Below are positions 1-6,979 of a stretch of 64,000 nt of DNA, one piece after another. A program made the position numbers and the translations under genes. The stretch lies in the NCBI GenBank assembly GCA_964436125.1, contig CAYTBT010000016.1, forward strand, positions 4,260-68,259. Direction: 5' to 3'. Within the stretch, counting starts at the first letter, position 1. The number at the start of each line of letters is the position of its first letter. The notes beneath the pieces were generated by a model. That model was not told where the DNA came from, did not search any database, and worked only from the letters and a program-made list of their open reading frames with translations. Source of the stretch: CAYRFF01 sp964436125. GTDB taxonomy: Bacteria > Bacteroidota > Bacteroidia > Chitinophagales > Saprospiraceae.

Positions 1-1038
1 CACGCATACTCAGAAATAGGGAAATTTTTACAGGCTCTAGAACAAGATGAAGTTCTTATCCTGGACCCCAAACTTACTTCCATATATCTCGCTGAAAAAA
101 TAGAAGTAAAAACTATTGAAAAACCACTTCTTTCCCGCTCATTAAAAGCAATTAAAAATGATACGGAAATTGAGCATATTAAAAATGCGATGATCAAGGA
201 TGGTGTCGCACTTACCAAAGCCTTTCTCTGGCTAGAGAAAACGCTCGATGAACGCACTGTTACCGAACATGAATTCTCGGAAAAACTAGCGGAGTGCAGG
301 GCCACGCAGAAAGACTATAAAGGCGAGAGCTTTAATGCTATTATAGGATATAAAGGAAATGGCGCTATTGTCCACTACAGCCCATCGCCGGATGGTTCAG
401 CGGAAATCCACAAGAGCGGAATATTACTCTGCGATAGCGGAGGTCATTACCTCGATGGAACTACCGATATTACTCGTACTATTCCTTTATCAACGCCATC
501 GGTCGATATGCAGAAACACTATACGCTTGTTCTTAAAGGTCATATTGACTTATCTACAGCAATATTTCCGGAAGGGACTCGGGGCGTTCAACTCGATACT
601 CTTGCTCGCCGACACCTCTGGAATGAAGGACTGAATTATGGACATGGTACTGGACATGGGGTAGGCTTTTTCCTTAATGTCCATGAACCACCTCAAGGCT
701 TTACAGCCGCTCTAGATCAACGAGGAACAACGGTTCTTAAACCGGGAATGCTCAGTAGTGATGAACCTGGCTTTTACCTAGAGGGAGAATATGGGATACG
801 CATAGAAAATCTCATTCTCTGTAAAAAATCAGATTATTCGGGCTTTCTTAAGCATCAAGCTGTGACTCTGTTTCCGATCGATACTGAACTCATTTATATG
901 GACTGGATGACCCACAAGGAACTGAAGTGGTTAAATGCATATCACAGAAAAGTGAAGCGCCTTTTAACACCTTTTTTAAATGCAGAAGAGAAGGCCTGGA
1001 TTGAAAAGAAATGTGCGACTATTAATATTCCTTCGTAG
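1..1038 (+). CDS. Xaa-Pro aminopeptidase (aminopeptidase P, M24B), 3' part
   Basis: This is the C-terminal part of a metallo-aminopeptidase that removes N-terminal residues preceding proline. The frame is open to the first base of the window, so the N-terminus is missing; the first in-window ATG (190) is not the true start. The dinuclear-metal ligands of the pita-bread fold are visible: DSGGHYLDGTTDITRT carries the two Asp ligands 11 residues apart, GHGTGHGVG carries the His, and DEPGFYLEGEYGIRIEN carries the two Glu ligands. The C-terminal stretch with TELIYMDWMTHKELKWLN matches the extra C-terminal domain of the three-domain, eukaryote-like aminopeptidase P type. Family assignment is certain; exact specificity is inferred. 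Confidence 0.93.
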   Translation, partial: HAYSEIGKFLQALEQDEVLILDPKLTSIYLAEKIEVKTIEKPLLSRSLKAIKNDTEIEHIKNAMIKDGVALTKAFLWLEKTLDERTVTEHEFSEKLAECRATQKDYKGESFNAIIGYKGNGAIVHYSPSPDGSAEIHKSGILLCDSGGHYLDGTTDITRTIPLSTPSVDMQKHYTLVLKGHIDLSTAIFPEGTRGVQLDTLARRHLWNEGLNYGHGTGHGVGFFLNVHEPPQGFTAALDQRGTTVLKPGMLSSDEPGFYLEGEYGIRIENLILCKKSDYSGFLKHQAVTLFPIDTELIYMDWMTHKELKWLNAYHRKVKRLLTPFLNAEEKAWIEKKCATINIPS

Positions 1039-1120
1039 GGTATTTTCAATTAATGCATCCCTGCCCTTGTGAAAATAGGAAAAAATCTTTAGATTTGTCT
1101 TACTAAAATGAATTAAGCTT

Positions 1121-1252
1121 ATGTCAGATTTTATGGAAAATCGCGGTTTTAAAGGACGCTTTATGATGTGGACGATAATCGGTACATTACTATTTATCGC
1201 TTTATGTGTTTACGTGTATAAGCAGAGCTTTATAGATATAGCACCTGTTTAA
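1121..1252 (+). CDS. small single-pass membrane protein, unknown
   Basis: A 43-codon open frame starts with ATG after an A-rich stretch. It encodes a short basic N-terminus (MSDFMENRGFKGRFMMW) followed by one hydrophobic helix (TIIGTLLFIALCVYVY) and a short tail ending DIAPV. This is the layout of a small inner-membrane protein with a cytoplasmic N-terminus. I do not recognise the family. It lies 82 bases after the aminopeptidase gene on the same strand and could be co-transcribed. The hydrophobic helix flanked by charged ends argues for coding, but the length makes chance possible. Confidence 0.4.
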   Translation: MSDFMENRGFKGRFMMWTIIGTLLFIALCVYVYKQSFIDIAPV

Positions 1253-1322
1253 TATCCAGGTCCTACGCATTGCGAGTATATTCCACAGTATATTTTACAC
1301 TATTCCCTCACTCTTAGTAAGC

Positions 1323-1552
1323 TTATTGCAAGCTCTTACACATAGATTTATTTGGCTCAAGGCAAATGAGTATGCTTTGCCTCATATTCAATAACTCTTT
1401 TATTTCATCCTCTTTCTCCAAGTCCTTCAAGCTGAACTGATTAACTTTTTAAACGAAGGAAGCGCTATCCAAGAATATTCCATAGCTATATCAATTTCCA
1501 TGTCTCTGTTTTCCGTCAGTTCTTTACATACAGGAAATTGGAATTCTAGAAA
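1323..1552 (-). pseudogene. possible frameshifted remnant of an unknown small protein
   Basis: On the minus strand two adjoining frames read like ordinary protein. The first runs from 1552 and includes CKELTENRDMEIDIAMEYSW. The second ends at a TAA at 1323-1325 and includes FSLKDLEKEDEIKELLNMRQ. They join near the A-run at about 1445-1452 if one frameshift is allowed. Together they give about 75 acidic, helix-prone residues. There is no good start codon for the whole and I do not recognise the sequence. It may be a decayed gene, or chance; the rest of the 1253-1634 gap shows nothing else I can name. Confidence 0.25.
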
Positions 1553-1634
1553 TTATCGATCGATATGTAACCTTTCAATGCTTATATCTCTCTATAATAA
1601 GTAGAAAGGATTGAAGAAATTTAACACAATCGAT

Positions 1635-2285
1635 ATGATAACACATGAAAACATAACCGACCTTGAGGTCATTGCTCGCATCCTGAAAGGAGAAATAGGC
1701 TTGTATGAGCAGATTGTACGCCGCTATAATCCGGTGTTGTATAAAGTAGGTCGGACGTACAACTATAACCATCAGGACACAGAAGACTTGATGCAAGACA
1801 CATTCATCGATGCCTATAAAAATCTCAAGGGTTTTCAAGGACGAGCCAGCTTTAAGACCTGGATAATACGCATTATGATGAATAATTGCTATCAGAAAAG
1901 ACGACAATCCAACTTCAAATATGAAATTTCTAAAGAACTAGACGATTATTCCAAGCCTATGTTTAAAAATTCCAAGAACAACACTGACAGAATGGTACAC
2001 AATGATGAATTGAAGCACATTATTGAAAATGCCTTGAGTAGAATCCCTTTTAAGTATCGCATCGTTTTCTCCCTCCGCGAGATCAATGAATTGAATGTTG
2101 CTGAAACCGCGGAGTTATTAAACATCAGTGAATCCAATGTTAAGGTACGCCTCAATAGAGCTAAGCGTAAACTGAGAAAGGAAATTGAAAAGGAATATTC
2201 CCCTAGCGAACTATATGAATTTAATCTCATCTATTGCGATGCAATAGTCAATAACGTAATGAAAAAAATACATGAAATCAGATAA
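1635..2285 (+). CDS. ECF-type RNA polymerase sigma factor
   Basis: This is a sigma-70 family factor of the extracytoplasmic-function group, which directs RNA polymerase to specific promoters. Region 2 is seen around YNYNHQDTEDLMQDTFIDAY and the following FKTWIIRIMMNNCYQKRR. Region 4 is seen in FKYRIVFSLREINELNVAET and SESNVKVRLNRAKRKLRK, the helix-turn-helix that reads the -35 element. I chose ATG 1635 (MITHENITDLEVIARIL) over an in-frame TTG at 1611, because the family usually starts just before the DLEVI-type helix and the TTG touches the only AGGA. No anti-sigma factor gene is adjacent. The 3' end overlaps folE by 14 bases, so the two genes are probably co-transcribed. Confidence 0.88.
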   Translation: MITHENITDLEVIARILKGEIGLYEQIVRRYNPVLYKVGRTYNYNHQDTEDLMQDTFIDAYKNLKGFQGRASFKTWIIRIMMNNCYQKRRQSNFKYEISKELDDYSKPMFKNSKNNTDRMVHNDELKHIIENALSRIPFKYRIVFSLREINELNVAETAELLNISESNVKVRLNRAKRKLRKEIEKEYSPSELYEFNLIYCDAIVNNVMKKIHEIR

Positions 2286-2931
2286 CACCTTAAAAGCAAT
2301 AAGCATACACCCTCAACTAGAAAGAGAGGATTTTAATACCCCACTTCACGAGAAGGCATTTGAGCTATCAGATGAAGAGAAAATAACAAAGATTGAGCAG
2401 CATTTTGCCCAAATAATGGATACTCTAGGCCTCGATCTCTCTGATGATAGTTTAAAAGATACTCCGCACCGTGTAGCCAAGATGTATGTAAAAGAAATAT
2501 TCAGCGGATTAAATCCTGAAAACAAGCCGGAGATAAGCCTCTTTAATAACCGATATGTCTATGATAAAATGCTCGTAGAAAAAGATATCACCCTTTACTC
2601 CAATTGCGAGCATCACTTTGTCCCTATTATTGGCAAAGCCCATGTTGCATATATTCCTCGGAAAAAAGTCATTGGTTTATCCAAGATTAATCGCCTGGTG
2701 CAATATTATGCGAGCAGACCACAAGTTCAGGAACGCCTCACTATTCAGATTGCTGAAGGCTTAAAAGAATTACTGGGACATGATGATGTAGCCGTTCTGA
2801 TTGAGGCCGACCATCTCTGTGTAGCTTCTCGTGGTATCAAAGATACCGGAAGCAAGACGCTGACCTCGAGCTTTTCAGGAAAATTTGATTCCGAGGATAT
2901 ACAGAGGAAGTTCTTGACCTATATTGATTAA
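2272..2931 (+). CDS. folE: GTP cyclohydrolase I
   Basis: This enzyme converts GTP to 7,8-dihydroneopterin triphosphate, the first step toward folate and, in many bacteria, queuosine. The 219-residue length is normal for the family. The zinc ligands are visible as Cys112 and His115 in NCEHHF and Cys183 in HLCVASRG. The signature KVIGLSKINRLVQYYASRPQ and the catalytic core are intact. The start lies inside the end of the sigma-factor gene, which suggests translational coupling. queA, a later queuosine-pathway gene, lies elsewhere in this window (32.8 kb), so both ends of that pathway are represented. Confidence 0.97.
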   Translation: MKSDNTLKAISIHPQLEREDFNTPLHEKAFELSDEEKITKIEQHFAQIMDTLGLDLSDDSLKDTPHRVAKMYVKEIFSGLNPENKPEISLFNNRYVYDKMLVEKDITLYSNCEHHFVPIIGKAHVAYIPRKKVIGLSKINRLVQYYASRPQVQERLTIQIAEGLKELLGHDDVAVLIEADHLCVASRGIKDTGSKTLTSSFSGKFDSEDIQRKFLTYID

Positions 2932-3246
2932 AAGTAAGGAACCGAAAAGTCCGGATAGTACTCGATTTAGTCAATGAACTCAACGAGTAGTATGACAAGC
3001 AAGGCTTGCTATAGATACGAGCCTTGAAAAACCAGCTTTCACAAGTCGTTCTTTCCCGCCGATGCTACTACAATTTCACAATGATGTAAACCCATTTTCT
3101 TCTGAATTATGAGAAAACATAAGTGGATTAAATCCGATAAATCAAAATTCGGAGATGAAGAAAAAGACATTTGCGTAAGCTTAATTCATAAAACACTTAA
3201 ACATAAGATTATTGACCACGTGGATATTGCCACGTATAGCCATCTC
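2932..3246. other. intergenic region after folE with short inverted repeats
   Basis: This stretch holds no convincing gene. TACTCG (2959-2964) can pair with CGAGTA (2984-2989), and ACGTGG (3218-3223) with CCACGT (3230-3235). The second hairpin sits just past the stop of the minus-strand pmp3-type gene but has no T-run. A 68-codon plus-strand frame (3109-3315) runs through it and then antisense over the pmp3-type gene, so I do not call it. A one-mismatch copy of the tag motif (GCTTACGCAAAT, minus strand) lies at 3169-3180. Confidence 0.5.
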
Positions 3247-3405
3247 TTATTTATCCCTCACATTGAACAATATCGCAGCAATTACGCCGGGAATCCATCC
3301 CAGGATAGTCAGTAAAACAGTGAGCAGAATAGCCCCGCAACCTTTATCATAAACCGCAAGGGGAGGAAAAATAATTGCCGCAATAGCTCGTAATACCCAA
3401 ACCAT
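3247..3405 (-). CDS. Pmp3/YqaE family small membrane protein
   Basis: This 52-codon gene encodes a two-helix membrane proteolipid. The hallmark is the hairpin of two hydrophobic segments: AIAAIIFPPLAVY, then a turn with GCG, then LLTVLLTILGWIPGVIAAIL. The PPLAV and LGWIPG motifs are diagnostic of the Pmp3/YqaE (UPF0057) family, whose yeast member affects membrane potential and salt tolerance. The ATG at 3403-3405 lies inside a 26-bp sequence that recurs elsewhere in the window, and a strongly palindromic segment begins 12 bases upstream. The first residues (MVWVL) are therefore encoded by the repeat. No other start fits better. Confidence 0.85.
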   Translation of the reverse strand: MVWVLRAIAAIIFPPLAVYDKGCGAILLTVLLTILGWIPGVIAAILFNVRDK

Positions 3406-3416
3406 GCAATAGAAAT
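3391..3416 (-). repeat. 26-bp dispersed repeat, copy A
   Basis: The minus strand reads with core TATTGCATGGTTTGGGTA. Near-identical copies lie at 3663-3688 (opposite orientation), 42891-42916 and 63943-63968. This copy contains the start codon of the pmp3-type gene and forms an inverted pair with the copy at 3663. Confidence 0.8.
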
Positions 3417-3605
3417 ATGACTGAGAGTAGTTCTGGTAAGCCAGAACCAGCTTGACTGAATGTCAAGCTGTCGAAGGAACTACGAGCTCCTGCGAGTAGC
3501 TAGCACTAAGAATGCTACTAGCCTCGGACAGGAGTCCTCGGATCCTTCATCGACTTGACATTCAGTCAACTCGGTCTCGGACAAGCCGAGACTTCATTCA
3601 GTCAT
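3417..3605. repeat. nested palindromes upstream of the pmp3-type gene
   Basis: This segment is a chain of perfect hairpins enclosed by an outer stem. ATGACTG (3417-3423) pairs with CAGTCAT (3599-3605). Inside are GTTCTGG-TAAG-CCAGAAC (3430-3447), GCTTGAC-TGAAT-GTCAAGC (3450-3468), CTCCTG pairing with CAGGAG near 3488-3536, a second copy of the TTGAC...GTCAA palindrome (3554-3569), and GTCTCGG-ACAAG-CCGAGAC (3574-3592). On the minus strand it would form the 5' leader of the pmp3-type mRNA. It could be a structured RNA element or the inside of a small non-autonomous mobile element. The rest of the gap, to 3908, shows only copy B of the 26-bp repeat. Confidence 0.7.
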
Positions 3606-3662
3606 GGTGAGAACCAAATTCGAGCAAGTGCTTGTATTCAAAGGCTTATGTGCTTATCTTCA

Positions 3663-3688
3663 ATTTCTATTGCATGATTTGGGTAATA
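3663..3688 (+). repeat. 26-bp dispersed repeat, copy B
   Basis: The core TATTGCATGATTTGGGTA is inverted relative to copy A at 3391, so the two bound a 298-bp block. The similarity to the 42.9-kb copy continues outward through TTGAAGATAAGCAC on the complementary strand, about 12 bases further than the other copies. Confidence 0.78.
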
Positions 3689-3908
3689 CACTCATAGTAT
3701 CCCATTAATCTCTATATAGCTAAGGCACATAAATGAAAATTTGTTCCCACAAATGCAATTGATATCGCAAGTGTCGCCAGATCGCATTCAGAGACATAAA
3801 ATTACAGGGGAAGAGCTGAATTGCAGCCACTAAATTGAAGATAAAAAAATAAACCCGACTTCTTTTCATAGGAAATCGAGCTTATCTCTGGATTCTGCTA
3901 CAACGAAA

Positions 3909-5438
3909 TTATTCTTTCTTCATAGCAATCCTGAACTTATCCATAGCTTTCTTCTTTTTCTCGATATAGTTCCATACCCATACCACAAGGACAATTGAAC
4001 CGGCGAGAAAAACTAGTGGATAGACGATATTATCCTGTTTCAACAGATAGGCAAACACTAGCAACAAGCCCGAAAATAAATGCGCGATTGCCGTATGCGC
4101 ATTTCCCGATATCAGATCAACAGAAGTCTTGTCGTAATTATTCTGCGTATATCTGATGGCCTGAATAGCAAATGGCAGAGACAGAAATGCAAAGTAAAGC
4201 GTGTACGGTGCATATCCCAGCAAGGGCAATGCTGCAATAATACCATAAGCCAAGATAAAGAATGCAATAAGAACATTCTTTGCCTTAAATTTACCCAATC
4301 TCACCACAAGTGTATTCTTCCCTGTCTTGGCATCCGATTTAGCATCTTGAAATTGATTAATTAACAAGACATTTGTGATAAGCATTGCAACCGGCAAGGA
4401 CAGGAGAAACACTTCCAATGTAAAAAAGCCTGTCTGCACATAAAAAGCTCCCATCGTCATCAAAACCCCAAATGTAGTGGCAATTAAAAATTCAGCAATT
4501 CCCGTCTGCGTATTTATAAATGAAAATTTCCCTTGTTCACTCGTATAATACACACCAGCAAGCAAGCCATATAAAATAAGTGGTATCAATCCCCAGCCGC
4601 TCTGAAAGGTCAGATAAATTCCGATAATTGCAGCAATAGAACTCAATAAAATACCGAAAAAGCCCATTTCACCACGCGATATCAAGCCTAGCTGAATCAT
4701 CCTCGATCCACCGGTAAAAGGCCTTATACCTTCTACATTATCATTATCTCGATCCGCATCCTTCCAGTCATTAATCATATTGGTGCCGGCTTGAATCATA
4801 AGCCCGCCGAGCAAGGTAAGAATAAATAAGCCCCACTGAAAAGTACCCGTTGTCCCGAATGCCACTGCTGCTCCCAGTAATAATGGAATCAGTGACGCAG
4901 TCAATGACAATGGTCTCAATGCTTCTTTCCATGCACGCGCTGAGGCCTTCAAGTCATCCCATACACTCACAGACTCCCTGTTTTCAGGAAATTCAAATAT
5001 CGTAGGCGGTTCACCTTGAAGGATTTCCGGTACATAACGATATTTCACCGTAAACGGCTTCACCTTGATAAACTCAAGGCGATCCGTAGCCCCTATTTTA
5101 TGAAACTTCTCAACAATCGGCGATCGATCAACCAAGAGCTCAATCGCATGCTCTCGACCTTCCTTGCTCTTAATAACCTCTGCCCTGCCGATGACCTCAC
5201 ATTCCTCCATTTCCATAAACTTATCTCCCTGATGAATCAACATCGCAGTATGTGGGATATTGCTCCACTGGATAATCTTCGGATCCCCTTTCATACTCGT
5301 CAGATAAATATTAAAATCTTCATCCGCCGCAAAGTGCATCATCCTTAAACGCGGCGTACCCATATTGGAAGTTCCTACTGCCGTAACCTCAGCTCTGGAT
5401 AAATATTCCAGCACTTCCTTTTTTGATCTTTTTGCCAT
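3909..5438 (-). CDS. fused flavin-binding (PNPOx-like) and UbiA/MenA prenyltransferase
   Basis: The protein has two parts. Residues about 1-150 (counting from the chosen start) resemble the split-barrel pyridoxamine-phosphate-oxidase-like fold (VLEYLSRAEVTAVGTSN, FAADEDFNIYLTS). From about residue 175 it is a polytopic UbiA-superfamily prenyltransferase. The first Asp-rich motif is NMINDWKDADRD and the second is QFQDAKSDAKTGKNTLVVRLG; both bind Mg-diphosphate. The second half looks most like MenA, which prenylates 1,4-dihydroxy-2-naphthoate for menaquinone. The upstream ATG at 5468 lies in a -7 box (TACATTTG, 5466-5473, minus), so I start at 5438 (MAKRSKKEV). It is divergent from the nuo operon, whose complex would use the quinone. 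Confidence 0.85.
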   Translation of the reverse strand: MAKRSKKEVLEYLSRAEVTAVGTSNMGTPRLRMMHFAADEDFNIYLTSMKGDPKIIQWSNIPHTAMLIHQGDKFMEMEECEVIGRAEVIKSKEGREHAIELLVDRSPIVEKFHKIGATDRLEFIKVKPFTVKYRYVPEILQGEPPTIFEFPENRESVSVWDDLKASARAWKEALRPLSLTASLIPLLLGAAVAFGTTGTFQWGLFILTLLGGLMIQAGTNMINDWKDADRDNDNVEGIRPFTGGSRMIQLGLISRGEMGFFGILLSSIAAIIGIYLTFQSGWGLIPLILYGLLAGVYYTSEQGKFSFINTQTGIAEFLIATTFGVLMTMGAFYVQTGFFTLEVFLLSLPVAMLITNVLLINQFQDAKSDAKTGKNTLVVRLGKFKAKNVLIAFFILAYGIIAALPLLGYAPYTLYFAFLSLPFAIQAIRYTQNNYDKTSVDLISGNAHTAIAHLFSGLLLVFAYLLKQDNIVYPLVFLAGSIVLVVWVWNYIEKKKKAMDKFRIAMKKE

Positions 5439-5465
5439 ATTAGCTTCTATTTTTATATTATGGCA

Positions 5466-5473
5466 CAAATGTA
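5466..5473 (-). promoter_or_regulatory. -7 box upstream of the UbiA-fusion gene
   Basis: TACATTTG on the minus strand fits the Bacteroidota -7 consensus TAnnTTTG and lies 28-35 bases before the chosen ATG at 5438. No clean -33 TTTG is present at the expected distance. It rules out the longer reading that would start at 5468. Confidence 0.5.
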
Positions 5474-5866
5474 CATCGAATATTCAACTTTACCTATTTT
5501 ACACCCCGCTTCTTACCTCATAATATTCCCTTTCTGCCTTTCGGCAAATGCCTTTTCTCCACTCAACATCTTCAAGACTGATGAAATGAGGAATTTTAAT
5601 ATAAATTCAATAAAATTCAGCAAAACAAGAAAAATATTTTCCATAAAATAAAAAATAAAACAGATACCCAAGGTCTGATCACATCACATCGGGACTGAAA
5701 GCAACTTTTAAATTACGTCATCAAGTAATCCTCATATCCTAATTTCACGCAGACAAAAAGGCTTATTTATAAACTTTCTAAATACAATTTACTTCCTTTT
5801 ATTTGATGAATATTTTGACTAACATTGCATACAATAGCAAGTAACTATTAAATACTAGACAAGAAT
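5474..5866. other. divergent intergenic region between the UbiA-fusion gene and nuoA
   Basis: No gene is visible. It holds a perfect copy of the 14-base motif GCCTTTCGGCAAAT at 5536-5549, then a long AT-rich stretch leading to nuoA. A TTTTGAC at about 5812 could be a -33 element for the nuo operon, but I see no convincing -7 box with correct spacing, so the nuo promoter is not assigned. Confidence 0.4.
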
Positions 5867-6283
5867 ATGGATTTTTCCTACCCGACATTGTGGCCACTCT
5901 TGGTTTATGTAATTGCAGCCATAGCATTGCCGATAATAATGCTACTCTTATCACATTACCTGGGAGAGCGGCATCTCGAAGCGCAGACTCAAGAAGTATT
6001 TGAGAGTGGGATAGAAGTGACGGGCTCGGCTCGGATCAAGTTTCCCATTCATTTCTACTCAATTGCGATGTTTTTTGTTGTCTTTGATTTAGAGACAATA
6101 TTTATCCTCGCATGGGCTGTTTCTGTTGAGGAAGTAGGCTGGACCGGTTATATCGTAGTACTGACATTTATCATTGATTTACTCGCAGTACTCGTATATT
6201 TATGGCGTATCGGGGCATTGGAATTCGGGCCCAATGGGAAGAAGCTCATTAAAGCATATCATCAAAGAAAGAAAAATATATAA
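5867..6283 (+). CDS. nuoA: NADH-quinone oxidoreductase subunit A
   Basis: This is a membrane subunit of respiratory complex I, and part of the loop region near the quinone site. Three transmembrane helices are seen: residues about 8-30, 62-84 (FYSIAMFFVVFDLETIFILAWAV) and 90-113. The conserved FDLETIF motif and the loop ending before KFPIHFYS match NuoA/ND3. It is the first gene of a 13-cistron run on the plus strand. nuoB starts 2 bases after its stop, indicating tight coupling. Confidence 0.97.
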   Translation: MDFSYPTLWPLLVYVIAAIALPIIMLLLSHYLGERHLEAQTQEVFESGIEVTGSARIKFPIHFYSIAMFFVVFDLETIFILAWAVSVEEVGWTGYIVVLTFIIDLLAVLVYLWRIGALEFGPNGKKLIKAYHQRKKNI

Positions 6284-6285
6284 CT

Positions 6286-6936
6286 ATGAAATGGTGGACT
6301 ACTGATGTCAATAACCCGGAAGCAGCGCTAGAAGGGAACAGTTCCTTTGAAGAGACGGTGAAAAAATCCATTGTACTTACACGTATGGAGGATCTCATCG
6401 CATGGGGAAGAAAAAACTCAGTATGGCCCTTTAACTTTGGCCTATCTTGCTGTTATGTTGAGATGGCAACCAGTATCACGAGTAAATATGATATCTCGCG
6501 ATTCGGTGCTGAAGTTATCCGTGGCACACCACGTGAGGCCGACATGATGATTATTGCCGGAACCGTATTTATTAAAATGGCTCCGGTGATTAAACGCCTA
6601 TATGAACAGATGATGGCTCCGCGGTGGGTCATCTCAATGGGTTCCTGTGCCAATTCCGGCGGGATGTACGATATTTATAGTGTCGTGCAAGGAGTGGATA
6701 AATTCATGCCCGTTGATGTCTATGTCCCGGGATGCCCTCCACGGCCGGATGCTTTCCTTGAAGGACTAGTAAAACTTCAAGAGCATATAGGTAGTGAAAA
6801 CCGACCCCTAAGTTGGGTAATCGGACCCGACGGAGTTCATAAGAAGAAAGAGACAGAAGAAAAAATATCTAACAAAGCACTGAAAAGAGAAGAGCGGATG
6901 AAAATGACGGAAATACGTCCACCGGATACCGTATAA
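6286..6936 (+). CDS. nuoB: NADH-quinone oxidoreductase subunit B
   Basis: NuoB carries iron-sulfur cluster N2, which passes electrons to the quinone. All four cluster ligands are present: the tandem Cys55-Cys56 in FGLSCCYVEM, Cys121 in MGSCANSGGMYD, and Cys150 in YVPGCPPRPDAFLEGL. The protein is peripheral, at the junction of the matrix-like arm and the membrane. The C-terminal 40 residues are a charged extension (KKKETEEK, REERMKM) beyond the conserved core. Confidence 0.97.
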   Translation: MKWWTTDVNNPEAALEGNSSFEETVKKSIVLTRMEDLIAWGRKNSVWPFNFGLSCCYVEMATSITSKYDISRFGAEVIRGTPREADMMIIAGTVFIKMAPVIKRLYEQMMAPRWVISMGSCANSGGMYDIYSVVQGVDKFMPVDVYVPGCPPRPDAFLEGLVKLQEHIGSENRPLSWVIGPDGVHKKKETEEKISNKALKREERMKMTEIRPPDTV

Positions 6937-6979
6937 GCCCCATTTTTTCATTCTTCAGAAAGATAAAAGATACCCAAGT

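Noticed and set aside
1611..1634. TTG start for the ECF sigma factor
   Set aside because: ATG at 1635 matches the usual family N-terminus and is a stronger start codon.
3109..3315. 68-codon plus-strand frame after folE
   Set aside because: It runs antisense over the pmp3-type gene, which has clear family motifs; the rest has no recognisable pattern and contains a tag-motif variant.
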